Shown: positions 1-15,100, counted from the stretch's first letter. The stretch is 64,000 bases of DNA from Babylonia areolata (GCF_041734735.1 NC_134884.1:29262161-29326160), one strand, 5' to 3'. The notes: generated by a model not told the origin, from the sequence alone. Made by a program: numbers and translations.

Positions 1-284
1 TGATAACAAATTATTGATCAAAATCACAGGAAAATTACTTATCTGTTTTGAAGCTTGTAGACTGTCCGTTGAAATAACCAGTGGTGCTTTTAACACCTGG
101 TAGACTTTTACACTGACTGACTGGGTGGTATTAACATCCAGTTTTCAGATACACATTTGTATCTACACCTTTTCGAAGCCTGCCTGCTTGCTCGCCAGCC
201 CACACTCGAGATGGGGTCCTCTGGGCATTACATAACCCAATGGTCATCAAGCGTGGTTTGTACCCGGTGCTCTACACATTTTTG

Positions 285-495
285 GCCCTCTCTGTGATTC
301 ACTAATAATTCAATAATTAAACAACAACGCGAGAACAAATTATCAGTCAGTTACACAGAAATATCACTTTGTCCTCACAAAGATAAGTGATTGTGTGTGT
401 GAGTTTTGAGCCCTCTCAATAATTTACTAATAGTTCAAAGATTAAACAATAACGTGATAACAAATTATTGATCAAAATCACAGGAAAATTACTTA
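285..495 (+). repeat. Internal half-duplication inside the 454-bp monomer
   Basis: Within each monomer two stretches of about 85 bp, starting with gccctctc at 285 and 410 in the first copy, align with each other. Both follow the order gccctctc - actaat - ttcaa - attaaacaa - aacg - gataacaaattat or gagaacaaattat - cacag. By eye they are about three quarters identical and offset by 125 bp. The 454-bp monomer therefore probably arose from a smaller ancestral repeat by duplication and insertion of the hairpin-rich segment. Confidence 0.75.
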
Positions 496-3400
496 TCTGT
501 TTTGAAGCTTGTAGACTGTCCGTTGAAATAACCAGTGGTGCTTTTAACACCTGGTAGACTTTTACACTGACTGACTGGGTGGTATTAACATCCAGTTTTC
601 AGATACACATTTGTATCTACACCTTTTCGAAGCCTGCCTGCTTGCTCGCCAGCCCACACTCGAGATGGGGTCCACTGGGCATTACATAACCCAATGGTCA
701 TCAAGCGTGGTTTGTACCCGGTGCTCTACACATTTTTGGCCCTCTCTGTGATTCACTAATAATTCAATAATTAAACAACAACGCGAGAACAAATTATCAG
801 TCAGTTACACAGAAATATCACTTTGTCCTCACAAAGATAAGTGATTGTGTGTGTGAGTTTTGAGCCCTCTCAATAATTTACTAATAGTTCAAAGATTAAA
901 CAATAACGTGATAACAAATTATTGATCAAAATCACAGGAAAATTACTTATCTGTTTTGAAGCTTGTAGACTGTCCGTTGAAATAACCAGTGGTGCTTTTA
1001 ACACCTGGTAGACTTTTACACTGACTGACTGGGTGGTATTAACATCCAGTTTTCAGATACACATTTGTATCTACACCTTTTCGAAGCCTGCCTGCTTGCT
1101 CGCCAGCCCACACTCGAGATGGGGTCCGCTGGGCATTACATAACCCAATGGTCATCAAGCGTGGTTTGTACCCGGTGCTCTACACATTTTTGGCCCTCTC
1201 TGTGATTCACTAATAATTCAATAATTAAACAACAACGCGAGAACAAATTATCAGTCAATTACACAGAAATATCACTTTGTCCTCACAAAGATAAGTGATT
1301 GTGTGTGTGAGTTTTGAGCCCTCTCAATAATTTACTAATAGTTCAAAGATTAAACAATAACGTGATAACAAATTATTGATCAAAATCACAGGAAAATTAC
1401 TTATCTGTTTTGAAGCTTGTAGACTGTCCGTTGAAATAACCAGTGGTGCTTTTAACACCTGGTAGACTTTTACACTGACTGACTGGGTGGTATTAACATC
1501 CAGTTTTCAGATACACATTTGTATCTACACCTTTTCGAAGCCTGCCTGCTTGCTCGCCAGCCCACACTCGAGATGGGGTCCACTGGGCATTACATAACCC
1601 AATGGTCATCAAGCGTGGTTTGTACCCGGTGCTCTACACATTTTTGGCCCTCTCTGTGATTCACTAATAATTCAATAATTAAACAACAACGCGAGAACAA
1701 ATTATCAGTCAGTTACACAGAAATATCACTTTGTCCTCACAAAGATAAGTGATTGTGTGTGTGAGTTTTGAGCCCTCTCAATAATTTACTAATAGTTCAA
1801 AGATTAAACAATAACGTGATAACAAATTATTGATCAAAATCACAGGAAAATTACTTATCTGTTTTGAAGCTTGTAGACTGTCCGTTGAAATAACCAGTGG
1901 TGCTTTTAACACCTGGTAGACTTTTACACTGACTGACTGGGTGGTATTAACATCCAGTTTTCAGATACACATTTGTATCTACACCTTTTCGAAGCCTGCC
2001 TGCTTGCTCGCCAGCCCACACTCGAGATGGGGTCCGCTGGGCATTACATAACCCAATGGTCATCAAGCGTGGTTTGTACCCGGTGCTCTACACATTTTTG
2101 GCCCTCTCTGTGATTCACTAATAATTCAATAATTAAACAACAACGCGAGAACAAATTATCAGTCAATTACACAGAAATATCACTTTGTCCTCACAAAGAT
2201 AAGTGATTGTGTGTGTGAGTTTTGAGCCCTCTCAATAATTTACTAATAGTTCAAAGATTAAACAATAACGTGATAACAAATTATTGATCAAAATCACAGG
2301 AAAATTACTTATCTGTTTTGAAGCTTGTAGACTGTCCGTTGAAATAACCAGTGGTGCTTTTAACACCTGGTAGACTTTTACACTGACTGACTGGGTGGTA
2401 TTAACATCCAGTTTTCAGATACACATTTGTATCTACACCTTTTCGAAGCCTGCCTGCTTGCTCGCCAGCCCACACTCGAGATGGGGTCCACTGGGCATTA
2501 CATAACCCAATGGTCATCAAGCGTGGTTTGTACCCGGTGCTCTACACATTTTTGGCCCTCTCTGTGATTCACTAATAATTCAATAATTAAACAACAACGC
2601 GAGAACAAATTATCAGTCAGTTACACAGAAATATCACTTTGTCCTCACAAAGATAAGTGATTGTGTGTGTGAGTTTTGAGCCCTCTCAATAATTTACTAA
2701 TAGTTCAAAGATTAAACAATAACGTGATAACAAATTATTGATCAAAATCACAGGAAAATTACTTATCTGTTTTGAAGCTTGTAGACTGTCCGTTGAAATA
2801 ACCAGTGGTGGTTTTAACACCTGGTAGACTTTTACACTGACTGACTGGGTGGTATTAACATCCAGTTTTCAGATACACATTTGTATCTACACCTTTTCGA
2901 AGCCTGCCTGCTTGCTCGCCAGCCCACACTCGAGATGGGGTCCTCTGGGCATTACATAACCCAATGGTCATCAAGCGTGGTTTGTACCCGGTGCTCTACA
3001 CATTTTTGGCCCTCTCTGTGATTCACTAATAATTCAATAATTAAACAACAACGCGAGAACAAATTATCAGTCAATTACACAGAAATATCACTTTGTCCTC
3101 ACAAAGATAAGTGATTGTGTGTGTGAGTTTTGAGCCCTCTCAATAATTTACTAATAGTTCAAAGATTAAACAATAACGTGATAACAAATTATTGATCAAA
3201 ATCACAGGAAAATTACTTATCTGTTTTGAAGCTTGTAGACTGTCCGTTGAAATAACCAGTGGTGCTTTTAACACCTGGTAGACTTTTACACTGACTGACT
3301 GGGTGGTATTAACATCCAGTTTTCAGATACACATTTGTATCTACACCTTTTCGAAGCCTGCCTGCTTGCTCGCCAGCCCACACTCGAGATGGGGTCCTCT

Positions 3401-6400
3401 GGGCATTACATAACCCAATGGTCATCAAGCGTGGTTTGTACCCGGTGCTCTACACATTTTTGGCCCTCTCTGTGATTCACTAATAATTCAATAATTAAAC
3501 AACAACGCGAGAACAAATTATCAGTCAATTACACAGAAATATCACTTTGTCCTCACAAAGATAAGTGATTGTGTGTGTGAGTTTTGAGCCCTCTCAATAA
3601 TTTACTAATAGTTCAAAGATTAAACAATAACGTGATAACAAATTATTGATCAAAATCACAGGAAAATTACTTATCTGTTTTGAAGCTTGTAGACTGTCCG
3701 TTGAAATAACCAGTGGTGCTTTTAACACCTGGTAGACTTTTACACTGACTGACTGGGTGGTATTAACATCCAGTTTTCAGATACACATTTGTATCTACAC
3801 CTTTTCGAAGCCTGCCTGCTTGCTCGCCAGCCCACACTCGAGATGGGGTCCGCTGGGCATTACATAACCCAATGGTCATCAAGCGTGGTTTGTACCCGGT
3901 GCTCTACACATTTTTGGCCCTCTCTGTGATTCACTAATAATTCAATAATTAAACAACAACGCGAGAACAAATTATCAGTCAGTTACACAGAAATATCACT
4001 TTGTCCTCACAAAGATAAGTGATTGTGTGTGTGAGTTTTGAGCCCTCTCAATAATTTACTAATAGTTCAAAGATTAAACAATAACGTGATAACAAATTAT
4101 TGATCAAAATCACAGGAAAATTACTTATCTGTTTTGAAGCTTGTAGACTGTCCGTTGAAATAACCAGTGGTGCTTTTAACACCTGGTAGACTTTTACACT
4201 GACTGACTGGGTGGTATTAACATCCAGTTTTCAGATACACATTTGTATCTACACCTTTTCGAAGCCTGCCTGCTTGCTCGCCAGCCCACACTCGAGATGG
4301 GGTCCACTGGGCATTACATAACCCAATGGTCATCAAGCGTGGTTTGTACCCGGTGCTCTACACATTTTTGGCCCTCTCTGTGATTCACTAATAATTCAAT
4401 AATTAAACAACAACGCGAGAACAAATTATCAGTCAATTACACAGAAATATCACTTTGTCCTCACAAAGATAAGTGATTGTGTGTGTGAGTTTTGAGCCCT
4501 CTCAATAATTTACTAATAGTTCAAAGATTAAACAATAACGTGATAACAAATTATTGATCAAAATCACAGGAAAATTACTTATCTGTTTTGAAGCTTGTAG
4601 ACTGTCCGTTGAAATAACCAGTGGTGCTTTTAACACCTGGTAGACTTTTACACTGACTGACTGGGTGGTATTAACATCCAGTTTTCAGATACACATTTGT
4701 ATCTACACCTTTTCGAAGCCTGCCTGCTTGCTCGCCAGCCCACACTCGAGATGGGGTCCGCTGGGCATTACATAACCCAATGGTCATCAAGCGTGGTTTG
4801 TACCCGGTGCTCTACACATTTTTGGCCCTCTCTGTGATTCACTAATAATTCAATAATTAAACAACAACGCGAGAACAAATTATCAGTCAATTACACAGAA
4901 ATATCACTTTGTCCTCACAAAGATAAGTGATTGTGTGTGTGAGTTTTGAGCCCTCTCAATAATTTACTAATAGTTCAAAGATTAAACAATAACGTGATAA
5001 CAAATTATTGATCAAAATCACAGGAAAATTACTTATCTGTTTTGAAGCTTGTAGACTGTCCGTTGAAATAACCAGTGGTGCTTTTAACACCTGGTAGACT
5101 TTTACACTGACTGACTGGGTGGTATTAACATCCAGTTTTCAGATACACATTTGTATCTACACCTTTTCGAAGCCTGCCTGCTTGCTCGCCAGCCCACACT
5201 CGAGATGGGGTCCACTGGGCATTACATAACCCAATGGTCATCAAGCGTGGTTTGTACCCGGTGCTCTACACATTTTTGGCCCTCTCTGTGATTCACTAAT
5301 AATTCAATAATTAAACAACAACGCGAGAACAAATTATCAGTCAATTACACAGAAATATCACTTTGTCCTCACAAAGATAAGTGATTGTGTGTGTGAGTTT
5401 TGAGCCCTCTCAATAATTTACTAATAGTTCAAAGATTAAACAATAACGTGATAACAAATTATTGATCAAAATCACAGGAAAATTACTTATCTGTTTTGAA
5501 GCTTGTAGACTGTCCGTTGAAATAACCAGTGGTGCTTTTAACACCTGGTAGACTTTTACACTGACTGACTGGGTGGTATTAACATCCAGTTTTCAGATAC
5601 ACATTTGTATCTACACCTTTTCGAAGCCTGCCTGCTTGCTCGCCAGCCCACACTCGAGATGGGGTCCGCTGGGCATTACATAACCCAATGGTCATCAAGC
5701 GTGGTTTGTACCCGGTGCTCTACACATTTTTGGCCCTCTCTGTGATTCACTAATAATTCAATAATTAAACAACAACGCGAGAACAAATTATCAGTCAATT
5801 ACACAGAAATATCACTTTGTCCTCACAAAGATAAGTGATTGTGTGTGTGAGTTTTGAGCCCTCTCAATAATTTACTAATAGTTCAAAGATTAAACAATAA
5901 CGTGATAACAAATTATTGATCAAAATCACAGGAAAATTACTTATCTGTTTTGAAGCTTGTAGACTGTCCGTTGAAATAACCAGTGGTGCTTTTAACACCT
6001 GGTAGACTTTTACACTGACTGACTGGGTGGTATTAACATCCAGTTTTCAGATACACATTTGTATCTACACCTTTTCGAAGCCTGCCTGCTTGCTCGCCAG
6101 CCCACACTCGAGATGGGGTCCACTGGGCATTACATAACCCAATGGTCATCAAGCGTGGTTTGTACCCGGTGCTCTACACATTTTTGGCCCTCTCTGTGAT
6201 TCACTAATAATTCAATAATTAAACAACAACGCGAGAACAAATTATCAGTCATTTACACAGAAATATCACTTTGTCCTCACAAAGATAAGTGATTGTGTGT
6301 GTGAGTTTTGAGCCCTCTCAATAATTTACTAATAGTTCAAAGATTAAACAATAACGTGATAACAAATTATTGATCAAAATCACAGGAAAATTACTTATCT

Positions 6401-9400
6401 GTTTTGAAGCTTGTAGACTGTCCGTTGAAATAACCAGTGGTGGCTTTTAACACCTGGTAGACTTTTACACTGACTGACTGGGTGGTATTAACATCCAGTT
6501 TTCAGATACACATTTGTATCTACACCTTTTCGAAGCCTGCCTGCTTGCTCGCCAGCCCACACTCGAGATGGGGTCCTCTGGGCATTACATAACCCAATGG
6601 TCATCAAGCGTGGTTTGTACCCGGTGCTCTACACATTTTTGGCCCTCTCTGTGATTCACTAATAATTCAATAATTAAACAACAACGCGAGAACAAATTAT
6701 CAGTCAATTACACAGAAATATCACTTTGTCCTCACAAAGATAAGTGATTGTGTGTGTGAGTTTTGAGCCCTCTCAATAATTTACTAATAGTTCAAAGATT
6801 AAACAATAACGTGATAACAAATTATTGATCAAAATCACAGGAAAATTACTTATCTGTTTTGAAGCTTGTAGACTGTCCGTTGAAATAACCAGTGGTGGTT
6901 TTAACACCTGGTAGACTTTTACACTGACTGACTGGGTGGTATTAACATCCAGTTTTCAGATACACATTTGTATCTACACCTTTTCGAAGCCTGCCTGCTT
7001 GCTCGCCAGCCCACACTCGAGATGGGGTCCGCTGGGCATTACATGACCCAATGGTCATCAAGCGTGGTTTGTACCTGGTGCTCTACACATTTTTGGCCCT
7101 CTCTGTGATTCACTAATAATTCAATAATTAAACAACAACGCGAGAACAAATTATCAGTCAATTACACAGAAATATCACTTTGTCCTCACAAAGATAAGTG
7201 ATTGTGTGTGTGAGTTTTGAGCCCTCTCAATAATTTACTAATAGTTCAAAGATTAAACAATAACGTGATAACAAATTATTGATCAAAATCACAGGAAAAT
7301 TACTTATCTGTTTTGAAGCTTGTAGACTGTCCGTTGAAATAACCAGTGGTGGTTTTAACACCTGGTAGACTTTTACACTGACTGACTGGGTGGTATTAAC
7401 ATCCAGTTTTCAGATACACATTTCTATCTACACCTTTTCGAAGCCTGCCTGCTTGCTCGCCAGCCCACACTCGAGATGGGGTCCGCTGGGCATTACATGA
7501 CCCAATGGTCATCAAGCGTGGTTTGTACCCGGTGCTCTACACATTTTTGGCCCTCTCTGTGATTCACTAATAATTCAATAATTAAACAACAACGCGAGAA
7601 CAAATTATCAGTCAATTACACAGAAATATCACTTTGTCCTCACAAAGATAAGTGATTGTGTGTGTGAGTTTTGAGCCCTCTCAATAATTTACTAATAGTT
7701 CAAAGATTAAACAATAACGTGATAACAAATTATTGATCAAAATCACAGGAAAATTACTTATCTGTTTTGAAGCTTGTAGACTGTCCGTTGAAATAACCAG
7801 TGGTGGTTTTAACACCTGGTAGACTTTTACACTGACTGACTGGGTGGTATTAACATCCAGTTTTCAGATACACATTTGTATCTACACCTTTTCGAAGCCT
7901 GCCTGCTTGCTCGCCAGCCCACACTCGAGATGGGGTCCGCTGGGCATTACATGACCCAATGGTCATCAAGCGTAGTTTGCACCCGGTGCTCTACACATTT
8001 TTGGCCCTCTCTGTGATTCACTAATAATTCAATAATTAAAACAACGCGAGAACAAATTATCAGTCAATTACACAGAAATATCACTTTGTCCTCACAAAGA
8101 TAAGTGATTGTGTGTGTGAGTTTTGAGCCCTCTCAATAATTTACTAATAGTTCAAAGATTAAACAATAACGTGATAACAAATTATTGATCAAAATCACAG
8201 GAAAATTACTTATCTGTTTTGAAGCTTGTAGACTGTCCGTTGAAATAACCAGTGGTGGTTTTAACACCTGGTAGACTTTTACACTGACTGACTGGGTGGT
8301 ATTAACATCCAGTTTTCAGATACACATTTGTATCTACACCTTTTCGAAGCCTGCCTGCTTGCTCGCCAGCCCACACTCGAGATGGGGTCCTCTGGGCATT
8401 ACATAACCCAATGGTCATCAAGCGTGGTTTGTGCCCGGTGCTCTACACATTTTTGGCCCTCTCTGTGATTCACTAATAATTCAATAATTAAACAAGAACG
8501 CGAGAACAAATTATCAGTCAATTATACAGAAATATCACTTTGTCCTCACAAAGATAAGTGATTGTGTGTGTGAGTTTTGAGCCCTCTCAATAATTTACTA
8601 ATAGTTCAAAGATTAAACAATAACGTGATAACAAATTATTGATCAAAATCACAGGAAAATTACTTATCTGTTTTGAAGCTTGTAGACTGTCCATTGAAAT
8701 AACCAGTGGTGGTTTTAACACCTGGTAGACTTTTACACCGACTGACTGGGTGGTATTAACATCCAGTTTTCAGATACACATTTGTATCTACACCTTTTCG
8801 AAGCCTGCCTGCTTGCTCGCCAGCCCACACTCGAGATGGGGTCCGCTGGGCATTACATGACCCAATGGTCATCAAGCGTGGTTTGTACCTGGTGCTCTAC
8901 ACATTTTTGGCCCTCTCTGTGATTCACTAATAATTCAATAATTAACAACAACACGAGAACAAATTATCAGTCAATTACACAGAAATATCACTTTGTCCTC
9001 ACAAAGATAAGTGATTGTGTGTGTGTGTTTTGAGCCCTCTCAATAATTTACTAATAGTTCAAAGATTAAACAATAACGTGATAACAAATTATTGATCAAA
9101 ATCACAGGAAAATTACTTATCTGTTTTGAAGCTTGTAGACTGTCCGTTGAAATAACCAGTGGTGGTTTTAACACCTGGTAGACTTTTACACTGACTGACT
9201 GGGTGGTATTAACATCCAGTTTTCAGATACACATTTCTATCTACACCTTTTCGAAGCCTGCCTGCTTGCTCGCCAGCCCACACTCGAGATGGGGTCCGCT
9301 GGGCATTACATGACCCAATGGTCATCAAGCGTGGTTTGTACCCGGTGCTCTACACATTTTTGGCCCTCTCTGTGATTCACTAATAATTCAATAATTAAAC

Positions 9401-9599
9401 AATAACGCGAGAACAAATTATCAGTCAATTACACAGAAATATCACTTTGTCCTCACAAAGATAAGTGATTGTGTGTGTGAGTTTTGAGCCCTCTCAATAA
9501 TTTACTAATAGTTCAAAGATTAAACAATAACGTGATAACAAATTATTGATCAAAATCACAGGAAAATTACTTATCTGTTTTGAAGCTTGTAGACTGTCC

Positions 9600-12500
9600 G
9601 TTGAAATAACCAGTGGTGGTTTTAACACCTGGTAGACTTTTACACTGACTGACTGGGTGGTATTAACATCCAGTTTTCAGATACACATTTGTATCTACAC
9701 CTTTTCGAAGCCTGCCTGCTTGCTCGCCAGCCCACACTCGAGATGGGGTCCGCTGGGCATTACATGACCCAATGGTCATCAAGCGTAGTTTGCACCCGGT
9801 GCTCTACACATTTTTGGCCCTCTCTGTGATTCACTAATAATTCAATAATTAAACAACGCGAGAACAAATTATCAGTCAATTACACAGAAATATCACTTTG
9901 TCCTCACAAAGATAAGTGATTGTGTGTGTGACTTTTGAGCCCTCTCAATAATTTACTAATAGTTCAAAGATTAAACAATAACGTGATAACAAATTATTGA
10001 TCAAAATCACAGGAAAATTACTTATCTGTTTTGAAGCTCACAGGAAAATTACTTATCTGTTTTGAAGCTTGTAGACTGTCCGTTGAAATAACCAGTGGTG
10101 GTTTTAACACCTGGTAGACTTTTACACTGACTGACTGGGTGGTATTAACATCCAGTTTTCAGATACACATTTGTATCTACACCTTTTCGAAGCCTGCCTG
10201 CTTGCTCGCCAGCCCACACTCGAGATGGGGTCCGCTGGGCATTACATGACCCAATGGTCATCAAGCGTAGTTTGCACCCGGTGCTCTACACATTTTTGGC
10301 CCTCTCTGTGATTCACTAATAATTCAATAATTAAACAACAACGCGAGAACAAATTATCAGTCAATTACACAGAAATATCACTTTGTCCTCACAAAGATAA
10401 GTGATTGTGTGTGTGAGTTTTGAGCCCTCTCAATAATTTACTAATAGTTCAAAGATTAAACAATAACGTGATAACAAATTATTGATCAAAATCACAGGAA
10501 AATTACTTATCTGTTTTGAAGCTTGTAGACTGTCCGTTGAAATAACCAGTGGTGGTTTTAACACCTGGTAGACTTTTACACTGACTGACTGGGTGGTATA
10601 AACATCCAGTTTTCAGATACACATTTGTATCTACACCTTTTCAAAGCCTGCCTGCTTGCTCGCCAGCCCACACTCGAGATGGGGTCCGCTGGGCATTACA
10701 TAACCCAATGGTCATCAAGCGTGGTTTGTACCCGGTGCTCTACACATTTTTGGCCCTCTCTGTGATTCACTAATAATTCAATAATTAAACAACAACGCGA
10801 GAACAAATTATCAGTCAATTACACAGAAATATCACTTTGTCCTCACAAAGATAAGTGATTGTGTGTGTGAGTTTTGAGCCCTCTCAATAATTTACTAATA
10901 GTTCAAAGATTAAACAATAACGTGATAACAAATTATTGATCAAAATCACAGGAAAATTACTTATCTGTTTTGAAGCTTGTAGACTGTCCGTTGAAATAAC
11001 CAGTGGTGGTTTTAACACCTGGTAGACTTTTACACTGACTGACTGGGTGGTATTAACATCCAGTTTTCAGATACACATTTGTATCTACACCTTTTCGAAG
11101 CCTGCCTGCTTGCTCGCCAGCCCACACTCGAGATGGGGTCCTCTGGGCATTACATAACCCAATGGTCATCACGCGTGGTTTGTGCCCGGTGCTCTACACA
11201 TTTTTGGCCCTCTCTGTGATTCACTAATAATTCAATAATTAAACAAGAACGCGAGAACAAATTATCAGTCAATTATACAGAAATATCACTTTGTCCTCAC
11301 AAAGATAAGTGATTGTGTGTGTGAGTTTTGAGCCCTCTCAATAATTTACTAATAGTTCAAAGATTAAACAATAACGTGATAACAAATTATTGATCAAAAT
11401 CACAGGAAAATTACTTATCTGTTTTGAAGCTTGTAGACTGTCCGTTGAAATAACCAGTGGTGGTTTTAACACCTGGTAGACTTTTACACTAACTGACTGG
11501 GTGGTATTAACATCCAGTTTTCAGATACACATTTGTATCTACACCTTTTCGAAGCCTGCCTGCTTGCTCGCCAGCCCACACTCGAGATGGGGTCCACTGG
11601 GCATTACATGACCCAATGGTCATCAAGCGTGGTTTGTACCCGGTGCTCTACACATTTTTGGCCCTCTCTGTGATTCACTAATAATTCAATAATTAAACAA
11701 TAACGCGAGAACAAATTATCAGTCAATTACACAGAAATATCACTTTGTCCTCACAAAGATAAGTGATTGTGTGTGTGAGTTTTGAGCCCTCTCAATAATT
11801 TACTAATAGTTCAAAGATTAAACAATAACGTGATAACAAATTATTGATCAAAATCACAGGAAAATTACTTATCTGTTTTGAAGCTTGTAGACTGTCCGTT
11901 GAAATAACCAGTGGTGGTTTTAACACCTGGTAGACTTTTACACTGACTGACTGGGTGGTATTAACATCCAGTTTTCAGATACACATTTGTATCTACACCT
12001 TTTCGAAGCCTGCCTGCTTGCTCGCCAGCCCACACTCGAGATGGGGTCCGCTGGGCATTACATGACCCAATGGTCATCAAGCGTAGTTTGCACCCGGTGC
12101 TCTACACATTTTTGGCCCTCTCTGTGATTCACTAATAATTCAATAATTAAACAACGCGAGAACAAATTATCAGTCAATTACACAGAAATATCAGTATGTC
12201 CTCACAAAGATAAGTGAGTGTGTGTGTGAGTTTTGAGCCCTCTCAATAATTTACTAATAGTTCAAAGATTAAACAATAACGTGATAACAAATTATTGATC
12301 AAAATCACAGGAAAATTACTTATCTGTTTTGAAGCTTGTAGACTGTCCGTTGAAATAACCAGTGGTGGTTTTAACACCTGGTAGACTTTTACACTGACTG
12401 ACTGGGTGGTATTAACATCCAGTTTTCAGATACACATTTGTATCTACACCTTTTCGAAGCCTGCCTGCTTGCTCGCCAGCCCACACTCGAGATGGGGTCC

Positions 12501-15100
12501 GCTGGGCATTACATGACCCAATGGTCATCAAGCGTAGTTTGCACCCGGTGCTCTACACATTTTTGGCCCTCTCTGTGATTCACTAATAATTCAATAATTA
12601 AACAACGCGAGAACAAATTATCAGTCAATTACACAGAAATATCACTTTGTCCTCACAAAGATAAGTGATTGTGTGTGTGACTTTTGAGCCCTCTCAATAA
12701 TTTACTAATAGTTCAAAGATTAAACAATAACGTGATAACAAATTATTGATCAAAATCACAGGAAAATTACTTATCTGTTTTGAAGCTCACAGGAAAATTA
12801 CTTATCTGTTTTGAAGCTTGTAGACTGTCCGTTGAAATAACCAGTGGTGGTTTTAACACCTGGTAGACTTTTACACTGACTGACTGGGTGGTATTAACAT
12901 CCAGTTTTCAGATACACATTTGTATCTACACCTTTTCGAAGCCTGCCTGCTTGCTCGCCAGCCCACACTCGAGATGGGGTCCGCTGGGCATTACATGACC
13001 CAATGGTCATCAAGCGTAGTTTGCACCCGGTGCTCTACACATTTTTGGCCCTCTCTGTGATTCACTAATAATTCAATAATTAAACAACAACGCGAGAACA
13101 AATTATCAGTCAATTACACAGAAATATCACTTTGTCCTCACAAAGATAAGTGATTGTGTGTGTGAGTTTTGAGCCCTCTCAATAATTTACTAATAGTTCA
13201 AAGATTAAACAATAACGTGATAACAAATTATTGATCAAAATCACAGGAAAATTACTTATCTGTTTTGAAGCTTGTAGACTGTCCGTTGAAATAACCAGTG
13301 GTGGTTTTAACACCTGGTAGACTTTTACACTGACTGACTGGGTGGTATAAACATCCAGTTTTCAGATACACATTTGTATCTACACCTTTTCAAAGCCTGC
13401 CTGCTTGCTCGCCAGCCCACACTCGAGATGGGGTCCGCTGGGCATTACATAACCCAATGGTCATCAAGCGTGGTTTGTACCCGGTGCTCTACACATTTTT
13501 GGCCCTCTCTGTGATTCACTAATAATTCAATAATTAAACAACAACGCGAGAACAAATTATCAGTCAATTACACAGAAATATCACTTTGTCCTCACAAAGA
13601 TAAGTGATTGTGTGTGTGAGTTTTGAGCCCTCTCAATAATTTACTAATAGTTCAAAGATTAAACAATAACGTGATAACAAATTATTGATCAAAATCACAG
13701 GAAAATTACTTATCTGTTTTGAAGCTTGTAGACTGTCCGTTGAAATAACCAGTGGTGGTTTTAACACCTGGTAGACTTTTACACTGACTGACTGGGTGGT
13801 ATTAACATCCAGTTTTCAGATACACATTTGTATCTACACCTTTTCGAAGCCTGCCTGCTTGCTCGCCAGCCCACACTCGAGATGGGGTCCTCTGGGCATT
13901 ACATAACCCAATGGTCATCACGCGTGGTTTGTGCCCGGTGCTCTACACATTTTTGGCCCTCTCTGTGATTCACTAATAATTCAATAATTAAACAAGAACG
14001 CGAGAACAAATTATCAGTCAATTATACAGAAATATCACTTTGTCCTCACAAAGATAAGTGATTGTGTGTGTGAGTTTTGAGCCCTCTCAATAATTTACTA
14101 ATAGTTCAAAGATTAAACAATAACGTGATAACAAATTATTGATCAAAATCACAGGAAAATTACTTATCTGTTTTGAAGCTTGTAGACTGTCCGTTGAAAT
14201 AACCAGTGGTGGTTTTAACACCTGGTAGACTTTTACACTGACTGACTGGGTGGTATTAACATCCAGTTTTCAGATACACATTTGTATCTACACCTTTTCG
14301 AAGCCTGCCTGCTTGCTCGCCAGCCCACACTCGAGATGGGGTCCACTGGGCATTACATGACCCAATGGTCATCAAGCGTGGTTTGTACCCGGTGCTCTAC
14401 ACATTTTTGGCCCTCTCTGTGATTCACTAATAATTCAATAATTAAACAATAACGCGAGAACAAATTATCAGTCAATTACACAGAAATATCACTTTGTCCT
14501 CACAAAGATAAGTGATTGTGTGTGTGAGTTTTGAGCCCTCTCAATAATTTACTAATAGTTCAAAGATTAAACAATAACGTGATAACAAATTATTGATCAA
14601 AATCACAGGAAAATTACTTATCTGTTTTGAAGCTTGTAGACTGTCCGTTGAAATAACCAGTGGTGGTTTTAACACCTGGTAGACTTTTACACTGACTGAC
14701 TGGGTGGTATTAACATCCAGTTTTCAGATACACATTTGTATCTACACCTTTTCGAAGCCTGCCTGCTTGCTCGCCAGCCCACACTCGAGATGGGGTCCGC
14801 TGGGCATTACATGACCCAATGGTCATCAAGCGTAGTTTGCACCCGGTGCTCTACACATTTTTGGCCCTCTCTGTGATTCACTAATAATTCAATAATTAAA
14901 CAACGCGAGAACAAATTATCAGTCAATTACACAGAAATATCAGTATGTCCTCACAAAGATAAGTGAGTGTGTGTGTGAGTTTTGAGCCCTCTCAATAATT
15001 TACTAATAGTTCAAAGATTAAACAATAACGTGATAACAAATTATTGATCAAAATCACAGGAAAATTACTTATCTGTTTTGAAGCTTGTAGACTGTCCGTT
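9600..15100. repeat. 2749-bp higher-order repeat: tandem pair of six-monomer blocks
   Basis: Private variants recur at exactly 2749 bp: the 31-bp duplication (10033 and 12782), tcatcacgcg (11170 and 13919), ggtggtataa (10592 and 13341) and tcagtatg (12191 and 14940). 2749 is six 454-bp monomers plus one 31-bp duplication minus two 3-bp deletions. Variants outside about 9.4-9.8 kb and 12.3-12.5 kb do not match at this offset, which bounds the block. It is a recent segmental duplication within the satellite. Confidence 0.9.
10008..10069 (+). repeat. 31-bp direct duplication inside a monomer (first of three)
   Basis: The 31-bp stretch from cacaggaaaa to tttgaagct is repeated back to back (10008-10038 and 10039-10069). 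The same duplication is seen at 12757-12818 and 16867-16928 and in no other monomer. It is a diagnostic marker of the block duplications in this array. Confidence 0.9.
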
